Of a DNA stretch of 64,000 nucleotides, positions 59,452 to 64,000 are shown piece after piece. Made by a program: the position numbers and the translations under genes. How positions within the stretch are numbered: the stretch's first letter is position 1; each line of letters starts with the position of its first letter. The stretch is from Buttiauxella ferragutiae (GTDB lineage: Bacteria; Pseudomonadota; Gammaproteobacteria; Enterobacterales; Enterobacteriaceae): assembly GCF_001654915.1 (NCBI RefSeq), contig NZ_LXEQ01000033.1. One strand, 5' to 3'. The notes under the pieces are model-generated. The model saw only the letters and a program-made list of their open reading frames with translations, ran no database searches and was not told the DNA's origin.

Positions 59452-60432
59452 ATGGCACAACTAGTACAACTCAACGCAACAGTATCCGAATCGCAACTCG
59501 GTCAACGCTTAGATCAAGCTTTGGCCGAATTGTTCCCTGATTATTCACGTTCGCGTATAAAAGAATGGATTCTTGACCGGCGCGTGCTGGTCAATGGCAA
59601 TATTAGCGACAAACCGAAAGAAAAAGTATTGGGTGGTGAAGCTGTCACTATCAATGCTGAAATCGAAGAGGATGTGCGCTGGGAACCACAAGATATCCCG
59701 CTCAATATCGTTTATGAAGATGACGATATTTTGGTGATTAACAAGCCGCGTGATTTCGTTGTGCATCCTGGTGCGGGTAATCCTGACGGGACCGTACTGA
59801 ATGCGCTTCTGCATTACTATCCGCCGATTGTTGATGTTCCACGTGCGGGCATTGTGCATCGTCTGGATAAAGACACGACGGGTTTGATGGTCGTGGCGAA
59901 AACCTTTCCTGCGCAAACTCACCTGGTTGAGGCTTTGCAATTACGTGAAATCACGCGTGAATATGAAGCGGTTGCCATTGGTCATATGACGGCAGGTGGC
60001 ACGGTTGAAGAACCTATCAGCCGACATTCGACTAAGCGTACTCATATGGCTGTGCATCCGATGGGGAAACCTGCGGTGACGCATTATCGAATCATGGAAC
60101 ATTTCCGTGTGCATACGCGTCTGCGCCTGCGTCTGGAAACGGGTCGTACTCACCAGATTCGTGTTCACATGGCGCATATCACTCATCCATTGGTTGGCGA
60201 TCAGCTGTACGGTGGCCGCCCGCGTCCGCCAAAAGGTGCGTCAGAAGAGTTTGTCAGCGTGCTGCGTAAGTTTGACCGCCAGGCTCTGCATGCAACCATG
60301 TTGCGTCTTCATCATCCAATCAGCGGTATGTTGATGGAATGGCATGCGCCAATCCCTCAGGATATGGTTGAGCTGATTGAAGCGCTGCGTGCTGATACGG
60401 AAATCCATAAGGATCAACTGGACTGGCTATGA
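59452..60432 (+). CDS. rluD: RluD, 23S rRNA pseudouridine synthase (1911/1915/1917)
   Basis: 326 residues. An N-terminal S4 domain (LGQRLDQALAELFPDYSRSR) and a catalytic domain with HRLDKDTTGLMV, whose aspartate is residue 139 as in E. coli. LRLETGRTHQIRVHM is the second signature. Modifies helix 69 of 23S rRNA. It shares ATGA with pgeF. Confidence 0.97.
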   Translation: MAQLVQLNATVSESQLGQRLDQALAELFPDYSRSRIKEWILDRRVLVNGNISDKPKEKVLGGEAVTINAEIEEDVRWEPQDIPLNIVYEDDDILVINKPRDFVVHPGAGNPDGTVLNALLHYYPPIVDVPRAGIVHRLDKDTTGLMVVAKTFPAQTHLVEALQLREITREYEAVAIGHMTAGGTVEEPISRHSTKRTHMAVHPMGKPAVTHYRIMEHFRVHTRLRLRLETGRTHQIRVHMAHITHPLVGDQLYGGRPRPPKGASEEFVSVLRKFDRQALHATMLRLHHPISGMLMEWHAPIPQDMVELIEALRADTEIHKDQLDWL

Positions 60433-61160
60433 GCAAACTGATCGTCCCGCATTGGCCGCTTCCTGAAGGGGTTGCCGCGTGCAGTTCGACACGTATTGGC
60501 GGTGTAAGTCAACCGCCTTACGACTCGCTTAATCTGGGGGCCCACTGCGGTGATAACCTGGATGATGTCGAAGAAAACCGTCGCATGTTTTATAGCACTG
60601 CCGACTTGCCTTCAAAACCGGTTTGGCTAGAGCAAGTGCACGGTACAGACGTGTTAAAACTTACTGGCGAACCTTATTTGTCAAAACGTGCAGACGCTTC
60701 TTATAGCGCAACAGCGGGTACGGTTTGTGCGGTAATGACAGCAGATTGTCTGCCAGTGCTATTCTGTAATAAGGCTGGAACCGAAGTTGCGGCTGCTCAT
60801 GCTGGATGGCGTGGCTTGTGCGAAGGCGTTATTGAAGAAACTGTGGCTTGTTTTAAAGATGCGCCAGAAAACATTATGGCGTGGCTTGGCCCGGCTATTG
60901 GTCCTGATGCATTTGAAGTTGGCCCTGAAGTGCGTGAAGCGTTTATGGCTAAAGACATTCATGCTGATAGTGCTTTTCGCCCGTCAGGGGAAAAATACAT
61001 TGCTGACATCTACACCCTGGCTCGTCAGCGTTTGTCTGCAGTAGGCATTAACCATGTTTATGGCGGCGATCGTTGTACCTACAGCGAAGCGGGTGATTTT
61101 TTCTCATATCGACGCGACAGAACCACAGGCCGTATGGCAAGTTTCATTTGGCTGATATAA
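60429..61160 (+). CDS. pgeF: PgeF (YfiH), polyphenol oxidase-family peptidoglycan editing factor
   Basis: 243 residues of the DUF152/Cu-oxidase_4 family. Metal/active-site motifs include LNLGAHCGDN, VMTADCLPVLFC, AAAHAGWRGL and the C-terminal GGDRCTYSEAGDFFSYRRD. In E. coli it removes wrongly built UDP-MurNAc-L-Ser intermediates. Co-translated with rluD. Confidence 0.94.
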   Translation: MSKLIVPHWPLPEGVAACSSTRIGGVSQPPYDSLNLGAHCGDNLDDVEENRRMFYSTADLPSKPVWLEQVHGTDVLKLTGEPYLSKRADASYSATAGTVCAVMTADCLPVLFCNKAGTEVAAAHAGWRGLCEGVIEETVACFKDAPENIMAWLGPAIGPDAFEVGPEVREAFMAKDIHADSAFRPSGEKYIADIYTLARQRLSAVGINHVYGGDRCTYSEAGDFFSYRRDRTTGRMASFIWLI

Positions 61161-61222
61161 CCTATTGAATCAAGACGATCCAGTGCGGGTAATTAACGCT
61201 TCAAATATTTCAGGTCATTAAC

Positions 61223-61248
61223 CTTGAATAATTGAGGGATGACCTCAT
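61223..61248 (+). promoter_or_regulatory. Sigma-32 promoter of clpB
   Basis: CTTGAA (61223-61228), 14-base spacer, CCTCAT (61243-61248), 43 bases before the ATG; as I recall, it matches the E. coli clpB heat-shock promoter closely. Confidence 0.85.
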
Positions 61249-61290
61249 TTAATCTCCAGTAGCAAATTTGACCTGTATATGGGAGGAGTT

Positions 61291-63864
61291 ATGCGTCTGG
61301 ATCGTCTTACTAATAAATTCCAGCTTGCTCTCGCCGATGCCCAATCCTTAGCTCTCGGGCACGACAACCAATTTATCGAACCTCTTCACTTGATGAGCGC
61401 ACTGCTCAATCAGGAAGGTGGATCCGTACGTCCTTTACTGACTTCAGCTGGCGTCAACGCTGGCAAGTTGCGTACCGATATTGAGCAAGCTTTAAGCCGT
61501 TTACCACAAGTTGAAGGCACGGGCGGTGATGTTCAGCCTTCGCAGGATTTAGTTCGTGTATTGAATCTATGTGACAAACTGGCGCAAAAACGAAATGACA
61601 ACTTCATTTCGTCAGAGTTATTTGTTCTGGCAGCACTTGAATCTCGCGGAACATTAACAGATTTACTGAAATCAGCGGGTGCTACCACGGCAAATGTGAC
61701 AGCAGCAATTGAGCAAATGCGTGGAGGCGAAAACGTGAACGACCAGGGTGCCGAAGATCAACGTCAGGCATTGAAAAAATATACTGTCGATCTGACCGAG
61801 CGTGCGGAACAGGGCAAGCTTGATCCCGTTATCGGTCGTGATGAAGAAATTCGTCGCACTATTCAGGTATTGCAGCGCCGTACCAAAAACAATCCCGTAC
61901 TTATTGGTGAACCAGGCGTTGGTAAAACGGCCATTGTTGAAGGTTTGGCGCAGCGCATCATTAATGGTGAAGTGCCAGAGGGGCTAAAAGGCCGTCGGGT
62001 ATTAGCGCTGGATATGGGGTCGCTGGTAGCCGGTGCGAAATATCGTGGTGAATTTGAAGAGCGTCTTAAAGGTGTACTGAATGACCTTTCTAAGCAGGAA
62101 GGTAATGTCATTCTGTTTATCGATGAATTGCACACCATGGTTGGCGCGGGTAAAGCGGATGGCGCTATGGATGCGGGTAACATGCTCAAGCCAGCCTTGG
62201 CTCGAGGTGAACTGCACTGCGTCGGGGCGACAACGCTGGATGAATATCGCCAGTATATAGAAAAGGATGCCGCGCTTGAGCGTCGCTTCCAGAAAGTGTT
62301 CGTTGCCGAGCCTTCTGTCGAAGACACTATCGCTATTTTGCGTGGGTTGAAAGAGCGTTACGAACTGCATCACCATGTACAGATTACTGACCCGGCTATT
62401 GTGGCGGCGGCAATGCTGTCGCATCGCTACATTGCCGATCGTCAGTTGCCGGATAAAGCCATCGACTTGATTGACGAAGCGGCTTCCAGCATCCGTATGC
62501 AGATTGACTCGAAACCAGAAGAGCTCGACCGTCTTGACCGCCGTATCATCCAGCTCAAACTGGAACAGCAGGCATTGAAGAAAGAGTCTGACGAAGCCAG
62601 CCAGAAACGTTTGAGTATGCTTGAAGACGAATTAGGGCAGAAAGAGCGTGAATATTCAGTGCTGGAAGAAGAGTGGAAAGCTGAAAAAGCGTCACTTTCT
62701 GGTACGCAGACGATTAAGGCTGAGTTAGAGCAGGCAAAAATCGCCATTGAGCAGGCGCGCCGTGCAGGCGACCTGGCGCGAATGTCTGAGCTGCAATACG
62801 GGAAAATACCGGAGCTTGAGAAACAGCTTGCAGCGGCAAGTCAGAGTGAAGGGAAAACCATGCGTCTGCTGCGTAACAAAGTTACTGATGCAGAAATTGC
62901 GGAAGTGCTGGCGCGTTGGACGGGGATTCCTGTGGCTCGCATGCTTGAAGGTGAACGCGAGAAACTGCTGCGTATGGAACAACAACTTCATACCCGTGTT
63001 ATCGGGCAGAATGAAGCTGTTGAAGCCGTTTCAAACGCAATTCGCCGTAGCCGTGCCGGTTTGTCTGACCCGAATCGCCCAATTGGTTCGTTCTTATTCC
63101 TTGGGCCAACGGGCGTGGGTAAAACTGAGCTGTGCAAAACGCTGGCAAACTTTATGTTTGATAGCGATGACGCAATGGTGCGTATCGATATGTCCGAGTT
63201 TATGGAAAAACACTCCGTATCTCGTTTAGTCGGTGCACCTCCAGGCTACGTCGGTTATGAAGAAGGTGGCTACCTGACTGAAGCGGTTCGTCGTCGCCCT
63301 TACTCTGTCATTCTTTTGGATGAAGTAGAGAAGGCACACCCGGATGTGTTCAACATTTTATTGCAGGTGCTGGACGACGGGCGTTTGACTGACGGGCAGG
63401 GGAGAACTGTCGACTTCCGTAATACGGTTGTAATTATGACGTCTAACCTGGGCTCTGACTTAATTCAGGAGCGCTTCGGTGCGTTGGACTACGGTCATAT
63501 GAAGGATCTGATTCTTGGTGTTGTCAGCCAGAACTTCCGCCCAGAGTTTGTTAACCGTATAGATGAAGTCGTGGTATTCCATCCGCTGGGTGAGAAACAT
63601 ATTGCTTCTATTGCGCAGATTCAGTTGCAGCGTTTGTATAAACGCCTTGAAGAGCGTGGCTATGAAGTCACTATCTCTGAAGATGCGTTGAAGCTGCTTA
63701 GCGAGAATGGTTACGACCCGGTATATGGTGCAAGACCATTGAAACGTGCTATCCAGCAGCAAATAGAGAACCCGCTGGCTCAGCAAATCCTCTCAGGTGA
63801 GCTGATTCCAGGGAAAGCAGTTCATCTGGAAGTAAAAGACAATCATATTGTGGCAGTGCAGTAA
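61291..63864 (+). CDS. clpB: ClpB disaggregase
   Basis: 857 residues, as in E. coli. N-terminal Clp_N repeats (1-145), first AAA+ domain with Walker A GEPGVGKT (about 206-213), the coiled-coil middle domain (about 410-525), and a second AAA+ domain with GPTGVGKT (about 605-612) and GAPPGYVGYEEGG pore loop. It rescues aggregated protein with DnaK-DnaJ-GrpE. ATG 61291 follows GGAGGAG at good spacing. An internal start for the short form (ClpB-beta) near residue 149 is plausible because a GTG lies at GGENVNDQG. Confidence 0.97.
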   Translation: MRLDRLTNKFQLALADAQSLALGHDNQFIEPLHLMSALLNQEGGSVRPLLTSAGVNAGKLRTDIEQALSRLPQVEGTGGDVQPSQDLVRVLNLCDKLAQKRNDNFISSELFVLAALESRGTLTDLLKSAGATTANVTAAIEQMRGGENVNDQGAEDQRQALKKYTVDLTERAEQGKLDPVIGRDEEIRRTIQVLQRRTKNNPVLIGEPGVGKTAIVEGLAQRIINGEVPEGLKGRRVLALDMGSLVAGAKYRGEFEERLKGVLNDLSKQEGNVILFIDELHTMVGAGKADGAMDAGNMLKPALARGELHCVGATTLDEYRQYIEKDAALERRFQKVFVAEPSVEDTIAILRGLKERYELHHHVQITDPAIVAAAMLSHRYIADRQLPDKAIDLIDEAASSIRMQIDSKPEELDRLDRRIIQLKLEQQALKKESDEASQKRLSMLEDELGQKEREYSVLEEEWKAEKASLSGTQTIKAELEQAKIAIEQARRAGDLARMSELQYGKIPELEKQLAAASQSEGKTMRLLRNKVTDAEIAEVLARWTGIPVARMLEGEREKLLRMEQQLHTRVIGQNEAVEAVSNAIRRSRAGLSDPNRPIGSFLFLGPTGVGKTELCKTLANFMFDSDDAMVRIDMSEFMEKHSVSRLVGAPPGYVGYEEGGYLTEAVRRRPYSVILLDEVEKAHPDVFNILLQVLDDGRLTDGQGRTVDFRNTVVIMTSNLGSDLIQERFGALDYGHMKDLILGVVSQNFRPEFVNRIDEVVVFHPLGEKHIASIAQIQLQRLYKRLEERGYEVTISEDALKLLSENGYDPVYGARPLKRAIQQQIENPLAQQILSGELIPGKAVHLEVKDNHIVAVQ

Positions 63865-63881
63865 GTCACAAAAAAGATAAA

Positions 63882-63905
63882 ACGAGCCCTCCGGGGCTCG
63901 TTTTT
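63882..63905 (+). terminator. Terminator of clpB
   Basis: ACGAGCCCTCCGGGGCTCGT followed by TTTT: a 9-bp GC stem and T-run 18 bases after the stop. Confidence 0.87.
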
Positions 63906-64000
63906 GTGTAAAAACCAGGCGATATTGTATCTCTCGATTGCGTTATGATTAAAAGTTGAGCTAACGATAAGTTTTTTGAATTTTATACTTGTCAGCTCCC
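63906..64000. other. Start of the intergenic region after clpB
   Basis: 95 AT-rich bases, no gene visible. In E. coli an rRNA operon follows clpB on the same strand, so this could be rRNA promoter upstream sequence, but nothing here proves it. Confidence 0.3.

Noticed and set aside
63906..64000. rRNA operon promoter after clpB
   Set aside because: Expected from E. coli synteny, but the 95 visible bases contain no leader or 16S sequence to support it.

Overview
The window is chromosomal DNA from a member of the Enterobacteriaceae. The right half carries the conserved clpB-pgeF-rluD-bamD-raiA-pheLA-tyrA-aroF-rplS-trmD-rimM-rpsP-ffh-ypjD-yfjD-grpE-nadK-recN-bamE-ratB-ratA-smpB block in the order known from Escherichia and Salmonella, with near-identical protein lengths (BamE 113, YfjD 428, Ffh 453, S16 82, RimM 182, PheA 386, ClpB 857 residues). 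A bapA-type adhesin locus between smpB and ssrA resembles Salmonella. Other details differ (an SMP-30-type lactonase gene between tyrA and pheA, no yfiRNB next to yfiL), so I do not name a genus.

Layout from left to right. (1) 1-5037: a tightly packed plus-strand operon for a legionaminic/sialic-acid-type nonulosonate: aminotransferase (partial), hydrolysing 2-epimerase, synthase, NeuD-like acetyltransferase, CBS-fused nucleotidyltransferase, CMP-nonulosonate cytidylyltransferase. (2) 5038-6502: a decayed zone with two IS630-type transposase fragments and one orphan secreted-protein gene. (3) About 6502-11252: the remnant of a P4-like satellite. It keeps the end of psu, a P2/P4-like cos site, a SIR2 + HerA defence pair and an integrase that has lost its N-terminal domain. 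(4) About 11253-23953: a nearly complete P4/phiR73-like satellite at the 3' end of ssrA. It has integrase, a Septu-like ATPase + HNH pair, cos, psu, delta, sid, an iteron origin, vis, a P4-type immunity leader (seqA/seqB/seqC), kil, epsilon, an orf151-like gene, a small conserved gene, cnr, the alpha primase-helicase, and an Mrr-like nuclease between two copies of a crr/terminator-like segment.

(5) 23954-24317: ssrA (tmRNA), tag ANDENYALAA. (6) 24375-40488: bapA (3737 codons, about 27 Ig-like repeats) with its dedicated type I secretion system bapB-bapC-bapD. (7) 41260-64000: housekeeping genes for trans-translation, envelope assembly, SOS repair, heat shock, protein targeting, ribosome maturation and aromatic amino acid synthesis. 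Visible regulation includes sigma-32 promoters at grpE and clpB, LexA boxes at recN, TyrR boxes at aroF and a PheL attenuator at pheA.

The most notable feature is the tandem of two related satellites with different anti-phage cargo at the same place (between cos and int). They share long direct repeats (psu end + cos; int) that would allow cargo exchange or cos-to-cos packaging of a hybrid genome.
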